A DNA stretch of 64,000 nucleotides from Leucaena leucocephala (lineage: Eukaryota; Streptophyta; Magnoliopsida; Fabales; Fabaceae). Positions 12,093 to 24,237 of this stretch are shown here, in pieces (position 1 is the stretch's first letter; the number at the start of each line of letters is the position of its first letter). A program made the translations under genes and the position numbers. The stretch is taken from positions 921,674 through 985,673 of the forward strand of contig JAYWLJ010000075.1 of the NCBI GenBank assembly GCA_037074615.1, written 5' to 3'. Under the pieces are notes generated by a model. That model was given only the letters and a program-made list of their open reading frames with translations. It ran no database searches and was not told where the DNA came from.

Positions 12093-13910
12093 TCAATCAT
12101 CAGGAAAACCGAGGAACCTATTTATGAGCTTGGCCACAGGGGTGGCATCACCTGGAGAGTAAGGGACGAGAGAATCCAAATCCATATCAGCTACAGTTTG
12201 ATGGAGAGTTTGAGGACGCGCACAATACAAATGTTTTCGGTCTGCCAGTTCTTCTGCGAGATCACTTTGATGATTGTCCATCAAGTCTTCATTCACAACC
12301 ACAATCAAAGGCTTCCCCAGGCGTAACGTCTCGAATATGCTACCGGACCCTGCATGGAGTCAACAGTTACATCCCTACTCGTAGAAAAATTGCAGGCAAT
12401 GTGATACTACCGTATAAGCATGTCTGTAAAGACATAAAATTTTTCCAAAAACAAAAACTTTTGTCGTTTCCCAAAATGCAAGGTATTCCGATTCAGTACT
12501 GTGAAATATCATATTCATTCATTCAGGAACGCATCGCCGACCATGGGGCTTCGAACTAATTAAGAAACCGATGATAATGAAAAATGTATCACGTACCAAC
12601 AAATTGTAAACACATAACACAATCCACACTTGGTGAATCCCTAACAACGCGATTGTTAGGACAAAACAACTACTTCCCCTGTGCTTGGCCAGAGACGGGA
12701 AGGGATGAGATTGACGGATCCTTTGTTTATTCTTAAGCAAGCATAAAGGACATCAACCATGCTAAATTATTTCAACTTTAATTTTAAATAAAATTCATTA
12801 AGGCAATGTTTGGATTGAGAGAAACGTGAGGAGAAAATAGGGCAGGGATACTAGGGAAGAAAATTTTGGTAAAAGAATTAGTTTTCCCTCCTAATATTCT
12901 TTTCACCTAATTTTCTTCCCATCCAAACATAAGGTAAATCACACAATTCAATTCGATGCAAACAGGTCTAATTCGGTGCCTATTATATGTATTAAATTTG
13001 TCTTTGCTCGTTATGTCCTGTTATTTAATCTTAATCGCATTCACCAGCCTGTGGTGACGGCTGTAGCTAATTTATTATTTTCATTTTCTTCTCTTCTCCC
13101 TAGAACTGGTGAATAACTCGAACGGACCCGGTTAACACTGATCCAATGATTTTCGCATAAGAAAGAAAGAAGAGGGAAGGTGACCTGCGTGACTGATGAC
13201 AAGAGAGGCTGAATTGAGATGGTCGGCAATGCTGGTGGAAAAGGTGAAGTAGTCTACAGCCAACGAACTACCTCCTTCAGACTACGAAGAAGTAACTTGT
13301 AAGAAATTCAGTAATTGAGAGAAGCATGTAAAAAAAGCTTATCGTCAATGCCAATACACAATTTTGATTTAATTGAGGGACGTCCTCGCAAAATCCTAAT
13401 TCATAATTTCTGGGTGATAAAGCCATCATGCATTAATATCTTTCAGTTTTTCAAAAATTACTAACAGAAGGACATAATTGAGGAGCCTCAAGTGAACGCA
13501 CTTCCAAACTTTGCATTCAAAATATTTCAAAATTTCTAACTTCTGAATTACCATTCACCTTTAGAATGTATTTTCTTTGAAAACAAATCATCACTAGTCA
13601 CTAGTTTATATAAATGAGAATCTAATAATAGTTCAACGTAACTTCACAGTGTGGAGACATCAGATGAGTAAGGAATAAAAGGCAGCAAAGGGAAAGAAAA
13701 GGCACTGCAGTGAAGTGTTTTTAAGTCTACCTTTGTGGGAACATAAGATCCGCGACCCATTTGAATGAGGAGCTGGGTGTACCCTTTTGTAAATAACTCT
13801 CGCTTGACCGCCGGAGAATCCACCGCTTTCACAAGAGCATCAAATGAAGTCGTCCCCACAGTCACAAAAACAACCCTTCTCGTCTTTTCATCGCTCGCAC
13901 AATCTTCCAT
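12093..13910 (-). CDS. ALG13: ALG13-type UDP-GlcNAc transferase catalytic subunit
   Basis: Three exons join in phase into 177 residues: 13910-13731, 13281-13185 and 12349-12093. The protein starts with the Rossmann-like block VVFVTVGTTSFDALV, continues with LLIQMGRG and VDYFTFSTSIADHL, and carries the sugar-nucleotide binding stretch LVISHAGSGSIFETLRLGKPLIVVVNE split by the exon 2/3 junction. It ends FLGFPDD, like other plant homologues of about 170-180 residues. In yeast and animals ALG13 binds membrane-anchored ALG14, and the pair adds the second GlcNAc to the dolichol-linked N-glycan precursor on the cytosolic face of the ER. All expected motifs are present, so it looks functional. Confidence 0.93.
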
Positions 13911-14383
13911 TTAGACTATTTGATCTCTTCCTCAAAATGCCAAAAATATTTTCAATCGAAGCAATCGACTTTGAGGAAAGTTGCTCCACTCATTCAAGAG
14001 GCGACCTCCCCTTCTTCTGATTAAGATGTACTTTGGAGGGAAGCAAATCAAGGATTCATTCCGTCTCCTTCAATCTTTCATAGTCCGATTCCCCCTCGTG
14101 CGGAATCCATGAAAGTCGCCTTTCCATTGATCGCTTAACAGCCCGCCGATCTTTTGCGATGCGCATGGCCTCCAGTTATTTTGGTTTGTTTTTTATATTA
14201 GTACATATTTTTATTGAAAGAAATTTTATGTACTGGGCTTTCTCTAATGGGCTAAATAGGTTTGATTTTAATGGGCTCACTTATTTTTTATTTTAAAGTT
14301 TGAGATTAGATGTACGGAGAAGAAACAAGGTAGTAGGGAACATCATGAGCAGAGTTATGTGATGACGGATGAGATGATAAAGA

Positions 14384-14434
14384 TTGGAAGGTGGGATGAG
14401 ATGATAAAGATTGGAAGGTGGGATGAGATGGAAT
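14384..14434. repeat. Short tandem duplication, unit about 26 bp
   Basis: The block GATGAGATGATAAAGATTGG plus AAGGTGG occurs twice head to tail, followed by a partial third GATGAGATGG. It is the source of a repeated HLIPPSNLY in a minus-strand ORF, which I do not consider a gene. Confidence 0.8.
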
Positions 14435-14744
14435 GGGATAATTAAAGAACGGGGTATATGAATGATTATGACTAAGATGGGGTCTATTATGTTAATATGG
14501 GTTCCTTTCATTGTGGGCTCAGGCTCCACTTACTCTTCACACTGCGCCATTGGAGCCACCTGTCCCTCCCCCGAAGTTGGCCTTTCCCTTTCATAAACTC
14601 AACCCCCCCCCCCCCCTTCAATTCTCCCTCGACGGCTTCTCTTTCACGTCCAACAGGTTACTTCGAGTAATAACTAATTTGATATTATTTAAATAAAATT
14701 TTAAATTTAAATTTTAGTATATATAATAAATTTTGTTAAAAAAT

Positions 14745-14842
14745 TTACATACCATAACCAGGTGCACGACGCTGGGTCAGATCTAAATATAGTTAAAATA
14801 AAATTCTGATAAACTAAATGAGTAATAAAAACAAAAAACTTA
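14745..14842 (+). mobile_element. Degenerate SINE fragment (family A)
   Basis: CAGGTGCACGACG followed by GGGTC and AAATATAGT matches the 3' half of the SINE at 48840 in the same order, ending in an A-rich tail. The tRNA-like 5' half is missing or unrecognisable, so this is an old truncated copy. Confidence 0.6.
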
Positions 14843-14864
14843 TCTTTCACGTAAACATAAACCG

Positions 14865-14898
<34 letters not shown>

Positions 14899-17405
14899 AA
14901 ATAGATGTAATACATAATAATTTTTCTATCTATTATACTTTTTTCCTATTTTTATGAGATTGAAATCTGAATTATTCTATTTCAGCTTTCTCTACCCGGC
15001 CCCTCATTGCACTCCCAACACCCCCCCCCACACACACGCACAACACAAAAAATCAATTGAATTACTCCTTCTGTTTTAAAATATGTTTAAATTTATAAAA
15101 TAATCAATTTTATAATTTTAATAGACGTTAATTATTTCTTCACTATCTCAACGTAAAGAGGTGAGGGAGTCAATGATTTTGTATACTTTAATACAAAATA
15201 ACGAATAACTTTTAATATACAGCTCATTTTTAATAATCTCAATGTGGTTGATATAGAGATGATGTTGATTTTGAAAACAAGTTACTTGAACCGCTCTAAT
15301 TCCGGCCACTCCTCTGTTCCCTTCTACCAAACTTCCTACCTCTGCCCTTTCATTTTCTTTTCTTTTTCTTTCCCACTCACTTCACGACCCACTTCTGTTC
15401 GTGTATCCGTCCGTCCATTGCCAATAAATCTAATCTCCCTCTCTCTATTTCTCTGTTTTCTTTTTTAATCAACCAACCCACTTGCCCCTCCCTCTAATGT
15501 ATACTTTCCATACTTCAACCTGAGAAGCTGTCCATATGCTCACGACCTGTCCATTTCATGCCCACATTAAAGAAAAATTATAGATCTTCGGTGTGATTTT
15601 GTTGACACCCTATTGTCACGTCATCTTTCATGTGATTGGTATTATTCTCAGACCCTGTTTTAATCAAATATACCTTTAGTGTCCAGGAGTTAAAATATCT
15701 ATTCAATTATATCATTGTCCAGGGCATTTTGCTGGAGCAAAAACCTATGGGATTCAAATATCCGATACTCACTGTATTAGTCGCGGCTGATTCCTTAAGA
15801 TCGTCGAGGTTAAAATATGATGAGAATGTTAGTGGAAGCTTCCCTTACCCTGGATTTGCGAATCTTCCTTTTCTTTTTTATTACTACTTGCTGGGGCTGT
15901 GAATGGAGTTGCCCACTAGATGATTTGGCACAACGAGAAAACGACAGATGAGATAATGTGAAGAACCAAAGGCATTATATAGCATGATGTATCTATATAA
16001 TCAAAAGTATTGGGGCACTGATCGAGAAAAACAAGAAATAACAAAGGTGCACGATTTGAGCCCCAGCAATCTAATGGACTCACTAGGGAAGCTTTTTGAC
16101 AGACCAAGGATTTTTAGGAGGGGTGTTCCCTTTCGTAGGAGCTTTTTTTGTCACCATTAAGGCATCTTCTTTCTTGCACTGATCTCTCTCTCTTAAATCT
16201 TTTTCTTGTTTGAAGACAAAGGAGAGAGATGAAAAGGGAACCGCGAAATTTGCATCATCGAGGTTAGGTTTAAGAAAGAAGACAAGCCCTGTTTTTGGTT
16301 GGAAAGGCAGAGTCCAAACTCCGTAAAGATGCTGCTCACTGTTCCATCTTCAAGAAGCAGACTCCATTATTTTATTTGGACCTCTTCTGAATGGCAGTGT
16401 GTGTCAGTGCTAGAGACGGAGATTTAAGCGGTGCTTCAATTTCTTCCTCCTCTTCTCATCCAAATGTACTCTAGAAATTAACAGATCATTGGAAACGAAA
16501 AAGATAGAATCAAACCATTTGCGTCAAACTGCTCATTAACATAGCCGTAGTTATTAGCCATGTCTTTTAAGACTTAAACTTCTCAACTAATCATTTCCCA
16601 AGTGGGGCCAATAAAGCTTGCACGCTGGGACAATACTTATGATGCATTCATTTAGTTGATCCAAACGAAAACTTATCTTATTCAATAGAGTGCAAGATAC
16701 AAGGAATATTTGTAAAAATTGATGGCAGAATTATTTCGAAGTACAGAATTCACAGTATAAGTACTAATAAATTAATATTTATTATTAGTGATTCTTAAAA
16801 ATAAAAAACAAATAATTCAAGACGAGGGTATAATCAAAATCTTTGGGTGCAAGGTAACTTTTCATGTGTTCAGGTTTGAATAATCTGCCGGTTAAGAGAA
16901 ACGTGCACGTGGATATGGGACCAAAAACAGAGGGGTATGGAATATGGGCGGAATGATAGAGTCCATATAGCACAGAAATACAAGAGAAGTCGGCCAGTGC
17001 GTTTAATTATTTATGTCCAAGAAAAGCATAATTAAGCTGTCAAACAGGCAGAGCCGCTTGAAGCTTTTATATGCAACAAAAGCATAAAAGCCATTAAAGC
17101 CAACTCACAGGGAAAGCCATTCCTACTATTAGCTTTCTAGCTGATTATAGTCAGAGTCATCTGCTGCTCTCCTTGCAGCTTCAGGAACCTCCTCCTCCTT
17201 CTTTCTCTCCCGTCTCTTTGAGGAGCGCGTACGTACGTGTGAGTAAGAAGCGTGGGATCTGTACGGAAATTCCAGTAAGTGAGCAAAGCAAAAAGAGATA
17301 AGTTGGCCATGCTTTTCAACCGCCTTTCACCTCTCTAAAAATATCTCTGCGCCTTCCTCTTCTTCTCCCACACCCTCTCTCTGTTTCTGAACCAGAGAGA
17401 ACAAG

Positions 17406-19140
17406 ATGATGAATAAGCAAGACTTGCTCAAAATTCAGGTACAAGTTAGTTCTCTTGAGTAATTTCGGGTCTCATCTTTGTTTACTAAGCTTAGTTCATA
17501 TTCTTCCTTTTTCTCTGGTTCTGTTACTGGGGTAATTCTTCTTTGCTGATGCCAATGGATTTGTGCAGAGTTGTGTCCTCAAGGTGAATATCCACTGTGA
17601 TGGTTGCGAGCATAAAGTAAAGAAACTGCTTCAGAAAATCGACGGTATGTAGCTTTTATTACCGAGTCTAATTTGTCCCCCTTTTCAGATCCAACTCCAA
17701 GTTTCAACTTTATCATTACTACTTTACTTAGCTCATGCACCGCAAGTCTCTTTTTCATATTCAACTGCTTCAATTATGCTTGGTTAGCTAGTAGTATGGG
17801 TCTGTGTCATCAGATTTTGGTGGTTGCTAATTATGTGTTTTCTGGTCACAGGAGTGTATTCTGTGAACATAGATGCGGATCAAGGGAAGGTAGTAGTGAC
17901 GGGGAATGTGGATCCAGGCAAACTGATAAAAAAGCTGAAAAGTTCAGGCAAACATGCTGAACTATGGGTGCCGAAAGGCATGATGTTTCCCACTAACCAG
18001 TTCAAGAACCTGCAAATGGATCGTCATCATGGCAACAAATCTCAAAAGGGTGGCGGAAAGGACCACCAGAAAGGTGGTGGTCAACCTCAGTTGTTTCAAT
18101 TCCAAAATAAAGGCCCGAATAATTCCAAGCTACCCGCCAAGGATCACAAATCTGTCAAGTTCAACTTACCGGAGGAGGAATTCGACGAAAGCGACGACGG
18201 GTTTGACGATTATGAAGATTCAGAGGACGACTATGAAGAAGAGCATGTCCATACCCATGCTATGCCGAACAAGATGATGAATGGGCATAAAGGTAATAGT
18301 GGCGGTGGTAAGAATGCCAAGAATATTGACGGCATGGATATGCCAATACCAGTACAAATGAAGGGTAAAGGAGGAAACAACGAGTTCAAAAATGGAGGCA
18401 ACGGAGGAAAGAAAAGCCATGAAGGCGGAGGTAAAAAGCACAAGAATGGAGGGGGAGGGGGAGGGGATAACAAAAAGAATTCGAAAACCAGTGGGGGATT
18501 GTTAGGTCGGTTTCTAGGGTTTGGTCAAAAAGGAGGCGACAAGAACAAAGATAGGAAGAAGGAAGGAGGAGGTGGGGGTGGAACCGGAAATAACAAAAAG
18601 GGCAAAGAAGGGAAGAAGAAGGGAGGAGACAAATTTGAGGATGAGGGCTACCATTTTGATGATGATGATCTTGATGAATTAGATATTCCTCAATTTCATC
18701 AAGGTGGTAAAAGTAAAGGTAAAGGGGGCAATGGCATCCATGGCGGTAAAAGTAATAATGGTAAAGGTAACGGTAATAATGGGAATGTGGGCCAGATGGG
18801 CCCTATGCAAATGGGCCAGATGGGCCCTATGCAAATGGGCCAGATGGATCAGATGAGGAATTTAATGCAGGGCCTACCCGCCATGAACGGTGGTGGTGGG
18901 TACTACCCAGGAATGCAAATGCAACCTCCTCCTCCACAGTATCAGCCGCCACAGCAGTACATGGCTCCCATGATGAGCCACAATTATCAGCAGCAACCAC
19001 ATCTGAACAGTATGTACCCACCAACAACCATGATGTACGGCAGGCCTTACATGCCACCTCCGCCACCGATCCCGGTTCACGATCCTGCTGTTACTCACGC
19101 CTTCAACGATGAGTATACCGACAGCTGCACTGTCATGTAA
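17406..19140 (+). CDS. Heavy-metal-associated isoprenylated plant protein (HIPP)
   Basis: Three exons join in phase into 465 residues: 17406-17438, 17569-17644 and 17852-19140. The HMA domain (about 12-75) has the metal-binding pair in HCDGCEHKV (C21 and C24) and the fold segments VYSVNIDADQGKVVV and GNVDPGKLIKKL. The rest is low complexity: an acidic run (DESDDGFDDYEDSEDDYEEE), lysine/glycine/asparagine-rich repeats, a short acidic patch, MGQMGPMQ repeats and a proline/methionine/tyrosine-rich tail. It ends in the CaaX box CTVM, so farnesylation and membrane attachment are expected. This is the large HIPP type resembling Arabidopsis HIPP32-34. Family roles are metal binding, stress responses and interaction with transcription factors or pathogen proteins; the specific role here is unknown. 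Confidence 0.92.
18795..18842 (+). repeat. Tandem 24-bp repeat inside the HIPP gene
   Basis: The unit containing GGGCCCTATGCAAATG and GGCCAGAT occurs twice in frame, with a partial further copy on each side, coding a repeated MGQMGPMQ. It is in frame, so length changes would not break the protein. Confidence 0.8.
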
Positions 19141-20193
19141 ATTAGAGGTCCAGCATGTTTTGGTTCACTTTTCTGCTCATTTGTGTTTCTTATCAGTGTC
19201 TGGGGTTTCATAAAATTTTGTTCTAGTGAGTGTCAGTGCACTAGTGGGTGTTAGATATGTGCAAAATTTAGGATGATATATATATATATAATTGATATGG
19301 CTGCTTTTGTCATGGATCGTGTCCTTGGCGACTGGCTCACGTGTGCTAGCTGTAAGCACTAATGCCCAAAAATGTCCCTCACAGTACAGCCAGTCCATGA
19401 TTGATGATGCCTTTTATTTATACATAGTTATATACTTACCGCGGAGTGCCCTTGCTGCAGTATTATAATTAATTATTAATTATTCAAGAATTAAAGGCCA
19501 ATGCTTTTCATACTGATCTGTGTTTATCCAGAAAATTACTAGTGGTCCGATGAACTGGACAGATTATTAATTATTCTAAAGCGTTCCTTCGTTCTTTCTC
19601 CCGTTAGAGTGTTGGCTGGAACTTTGGTTCCCGGTTTCTTTTTCTTTCTTTTCCAAAAAAAAAAAACGAACGCTTTTTATAATTCGACGGAGACTTTCAG
19701 CAATAGACATACTTCATAGGGATCTGTGTTCATCCAAAGAATTATGAAGAGCGTGTAACCCGGACGAGTAGTCAGTTATATTGTGTGCATATAAAAGGCC
19801 TCGAGCTTATCGTGGCTCGTCAACTTGGCTAGCTTGAGCAATTAAAAATTAGTAATAAGTAAAATCTGGTTTCAAGTGGAAGTAGTAGTGCGCCTTTTTC
19901 TCCATTTTAGATATTAAATGCCGCCTCTAGGTTTGATATCTAGCGCCAATAATTTAAATTGAGATCAAACTTTGTTCAAACATGTGGGTTTTCTGATAAT
20001 GATGGATTAACATCCCACCCTTTCCGTGGAAACTGATGGAGTAATACGGGCTTTTCTTCTTGGGCCAATTTCATAAGTAGGCTCATGTATCACGACCCAA
20101 CCTACTCGGGCTTCCCTTAGGCATAGATTTGTCTTGTATCTGCTATCAATGAAAATCACAAGACATACTATTATTTAGAGCGTACTCGAACCT

Positions 20194-20402
20194 TAAAAAA
20201 TACTACTTTGTTATAATTACAATAGCGATATTTAGAAAAATATTTTAACTCCTAGATGCCTAAGTTTACATCTGAGAGTAATAAACAACTCGCCTTGCCC
20301 AACATTGATATCGCTCAGAAGAAAAGGAGATTTCGCCCTACCCTTAGATCGTGGGTGAGCCCAACTTTTTTTCAAAAATTTTTGTATCAAAAAAAAATCA
20401 CA
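20194..20402 (+). mobile_element. A-tailed repeat, family B, copy 1
   Basis: About 200 bp containing a CTAAGTTTACATCTGAGAGT block, CAACTCGCC, ATTGATATCGC and CCTACCCTTAGATCGTG, ending TTTTTGTATCAAAAAAAAA. The same ordered blocks occur at 44455 and 49031. An A-rich 3' end and short length suggest a SINE, but I cannot find a convincing B box, so the class is uncertain. Confidence 0.6.
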
Positions 20403-21104
20403 AACCATCATTTTATAGAAAATATTTACTGTTTTGAACAAATTTTAGTAGTAAGGGAATATACATGTTCTGTTTCTTGAAAGAATATGGTGGAAACCCG
20501 AGGCTGAGGCAGGCAACAATCCAAAGCTTAGACAGTTACAGTGCGTGCATACATGCACCACAAGGCTGATCAATAGGAAGCCCATGCAAATGTTCATTGC
20601 CACTCCAACCATTTTCTTCCTTACCAAGTATCACTCCCTTGACTTTCTACCTCCACCCCTTTCATCCCTATCCTCTCAACTTACCCTCCACACACGCTTC
20701 CAAACTCATCTTACTCTCCTCCACCGCTATTAAACCCTTCATTCTCCCACACAGATTACAATCCATGCCCCCCCTCATGGCTTCTTCTTCCCTCCGTTTT
20801 CTGCTTCTCATCTCTCTCTTCTTTTCCAAGTCCACCTACCAAGCTCCCACCAAGCCAATTAATCTGCTGTTTTTCTGCTTCTCATCTCTCTCTTCTTCGT
20901 TTAATCTCCCCGAATTCACAACTACAAGGTTTGAACCCTTCTATATGATTGAAAAATAGGGCCATTTACTATACGGTTCCTACACATCGACCAAAACACG
21001 AAAAAAGAAGATTCGATTGCCACATTATAATACTCAACTCAGAAAGAGATACAAAGGTAACTCAATTTTCAACTCAAGATTCTTTTCTTAAGCACATTAC
21101 TGAA
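20403..21104. other. Downstream of the eIF2-beta locus; no gene supported
   Basis: An ORF starting at the ATG near 20774 begins MASSSLRFLLLISLFF, which looks like a signal peptide, but the following sequence is CT-rich and repeats TCTGCTTCTCATCTCTCTCTTC, and it matches no family I recognise. I leave it uncalled. Confidence 0.35.
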
Positions 21105-24100
21105 TCATGCCCCCGCATTCCTACGGCCAACACAAGCAACAAAACCAGCCTTGATGGGAGCAACTGATCTCCCACATCCACACTGCAGTAAATCAACAAG
21201 TATAGGATTTGATTATCCAGGACAAGTAATTTTCGCAGTGAAATAAGAAGGGGAGAGAAGGAGGGCAAGTGCAAGAAGATTTACCTTCTCACATCGAAGA
21301 AAGAACAGACGGTTCTCCTTTGTAAGTATTGTTTCTGGACTTTTGCATCCAATGCAAATGACATATTCTTCTGCGAGAGAAATATCAATCAGCTTTAACT
21401 CAAAATGATCAGAGATGCTCATCAACCCAATAAACAAGATACAGAAGGAAACAAGGGGGTGCCTCATCATTATACTCCATAAAGACGTCAAACACGAATG
21501 CAAGCACAAACTTCAGACTTATTCAAACTTCTTGTTTTTACAAAATTGCTGCTTAGTACATACACACATCCCAAAATACTATTTAACCCATAAGAGAATT
21601 TCTATGCTCATTTCAGCATCTTTCTAATAATCAGAAGGTTGCAAATATGTATGCAGTTTACATTTATTATATACAGCAGATTCTCTATCAAATATCAAAC
21701 ATTAAAAATAAACACATACTGACATATCGACGCAAAATTCCTTCGAAGTTCTTTGGTGCAAATCTTCCCTTCACAACCAATCTCTGCTGTCCATCTAGCG
21801 AGCCACTATGACATGGTCAGGCTGTCGATGCATCCTAACAAAAAAACAAGTGAAATGGAAAAATCAGTTTTCATAGCATTGTCAAAATTTTTTACTCGAT
21901 ATATATGAAGGGAATTGCACATACACATAACAGGCAGAGATGTTCAGCTAGCAGAAAAAGCATACAAAAGAAAATTATCGTTATAAACTCAACAGAATCA
22001 ACAATATTTCATTCAAACTTCCTGTGAAAATAATGGTGAAAGATGACGTTATGCAATTGTAATAAGAAGAGGAAATTAGTTAAGGGTGGTTAGGATTTAG
22101 GATTTATTAGCCATTAGGGATGTTAATGACAGTGGCTATATATAGATGGCCTGGCTAATTGTAATTAGGCCTGGATAACGAGTTGAGTTCCCTTTCCCTC
22201 CTACTCTTTGGTCTCTATTCTCGCTTTCTCCTCTCCCTCTTCCCTCTATTTCCCCTCCTTTCTTTCCCTTTTCTCGCCACCTGTACATATGACTTTTCCA
22301 TTTGAACAACAGTAGGCCACTGAATACTCCTAAAGCTCGACACACAGAAATGGTACCAGCTTCTTAAAGTGAGAAAGAAGAAAAAGGGATAAAACGAAAA
22401 TATAGGCCTAGTGACTTCAGGTCCAGTCTGGTAAAAAGAAAAGCATCATAAGGGATATGGTCGTGGGTCTACAAAGGTTCTGTTATGGGTAAATTGATAA
22501 AAGCATCATAAGGGATATGGTGGTGGGTCTACCATTGGTTAAAAGTCAAGCTGAGAAATTTTAGTTCAGACTCTCATCTCATATCAAAAGGATGTGCTTT
22601 CATCATATATTGCAGAGAATGACAGATAAAAGATCAACATACGTTTTGCATAAATCCATAAAATTCACAAAAACAGTTTTCTTTGTGCCCTCACGAAGAA
22701 CTTGAGGGGGCCTCATAACAGTTCTCCGACGATCCCCAGCCAGGTCTGGATTATTCGCACGTAGAATGTTAAACACCCTTCCAATAAGCTGCAGAGAAAA
22801 ACATCACAAAAAAGAAAATCAAAATCCAAGTCTATTATTATAAATAATAACTAAACCAGTGATAACTGGACCAAGCTTCCTCCAACAACTGATATGAAAC
22901 ACTAAAGAGTAAAGAAATAAAACGTTTGCCTTCAACCTGTTACAAATAAATCATCTAAGCTAAATCAACATTTTCATGTGATGATTATATTGGTGTCTAA
23001 TAAAAACCTTTTGATAAATTCAAGATAACCGCACAAAACTTACAACCCAAAGTATATTAACTGTAGAAAAGTTATGAAATGGAAAGAAATCAAAGATATA
23101 GTTCAGAACACATCCAATCCAAGCATAACAGATTGCATAAATTCTAAAATATAAGCCCATCCAAAAGCACTGAACAGTAACACAGACTTGCAAAAGTCAC
23201 TAAGTTATAGAAGCTTAGAATCTTAGATTCTTTATGGACTGAGCGACTAAGCAAATTACAAAACATTTATCCATGACAGAGACAGGAGAGGCGTATAATT
23301 GCAGAAGGAACGTAAAATAGAACATACCTCCTCATATTGATAATTACGGTCGTTACCTTCCCAAGGATAACACAGGGCAAAGGCATCACCTCCTTCATCC
23401 TCTCCAGAGTGATCTAATCCAAGAAAATTTAGTTAGATGCTAATCACTCACTCAGTTAACTTCACTCGACATCAAGAGTATAACACACATACAGTCATTG
23501 AATTCAGTTTAATGCACAGCAATGAATAAGGCAACTGCTTACCATTCAAATCTTCAGCTGCATCTCCACCCTCATCGGTAAAGTTACTGGTTTCAACCTG
23601 CAATCAAAAAACAAGCATCATATGCCCCCATATAATAATATGTTCAAATGGCTTCTGCAGAGGCTGTACAAAAATCATTCAATATAAATACTGAATGACT
23701 TACTGGCTTCTTCTTCTTCTTCTTCAAACCAGTAAATGTAGTCTCAATCCCATCCGAAACTGTAAAAATGAGAATGAACCAAGCATATACACAATTATAG
23801 ATATCTCAAATGATAACATCAGCAACAATAATAAAAATATCTTCTGGTTAAATTAGATACCAGACAAGTTTTCTGTCTTCTCGGCCAAGTTGTCCACTGA
23901 ATCATCTGCAGGATCTATAATTGTAATTTTCTTCTTTTTCTTCTTCTTAGTAGGATCAAATGAGGCAATCTGTCATTCAAAAATTAAGGGCTCAGAAGGG
24001 AGTTCTTTTTGAACGAACTGAAACCAGTTAATTGCGGTGACAGATGAATGGGGTTGCCGGGGAGTAGAAACATGAGAAATAGAACTTACAGACCATAACA

Positions 24101-24237
24101 AAAAAATCCTTGTATAGCTAATCAAGCGAAACACAAAGCAGAACAACGTTGTAAAATCATGAACAATTAAGGAAGGAAAGAAGAATACTTACTTCAGGAA
24201 CCTCCTCCTTGTTATCATCGGGTGTTTCACCTGCCAT
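21105..24237 (-). pseudogene. eIF2-beta gene disrupted by a 28-nt deletion
   Basis: Nine exons encode translation initiation factor eIF2 subunit beta: 24237-24193, 23969-23861, 23759-23704, 23597-23543, 23413-23328, 22788-22643, 21834-21720, 21370-21285 and 21182-21105. They show two lysine blocks (KKKKKKK in exon 2, KKKKKK in exon 3), the GRVFNILR and RPPQVLREGTKKTVFVNF core, and the C-terminal zinc finger with CIGCKSPET and FFLRCEK followed by CGCG. All splice sites are consensus. In exon 7, after MHRQPDHV, the family stretch FLLAE-(x)-GTSG is missing: about 28 nt are gone between ATG and AGTGGCTCG, near 21808. The frame breaks and hits TAG 5 codons after HV, giving about 178 residues without the zinc finger. 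Adding 28 nt restores a 267-residue frame, the normal plant length. Two changes in the last exon (GSG to GCG, and ARV to ACV) also look like decay. It could instead be an assembly error. Confidence 0.75.
22436..22540. repeat. Direct duplication inside an eIF2-beta intron
   Basis: AAAAGCATCATAAGGGATAT followed by GGT[C/G]GTGGGTCTAC occurs at about 22439 and again at about 22499, one mismatch apart, with 60 bp spacing. It lies in the intron between exons 6 and 7. Confidence 0.85.

Larger units (their letters stand above)
13911..17405. other. Intergenic DNA between ALG13 and the HIPP gene
   Basis: No gene found. It contains a short tandem repeat near 14385, a C-run near 14606-14617, a SINE fragment near 14745, an (AT)n run at about 14868-14893 and CT-rich stretches near 15340-15460. 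Sequence from about 13911 to 14150 is probably the ALG13 promoter, and from about 17100 the HIPP promoter with a CT-rich leader. Confidence 0.5.

Noticed and set aside
14293..14529. Minus-strand ORF with repeated HLIPPSNLY
   Set aside because: Created by a non-coding 26-bp tandem repeat.
18220..19098. Antisense ORFs in the HIPP exon
   Set aside because: They are mirror translations of Gly/Lys and Met/Pro repeats.
21790..21830. Reading the eIF2-beta lesion as an extra intron or alternative splice
   Set aside because: Bases are missing, not added; no splice pair restores the lost residues.
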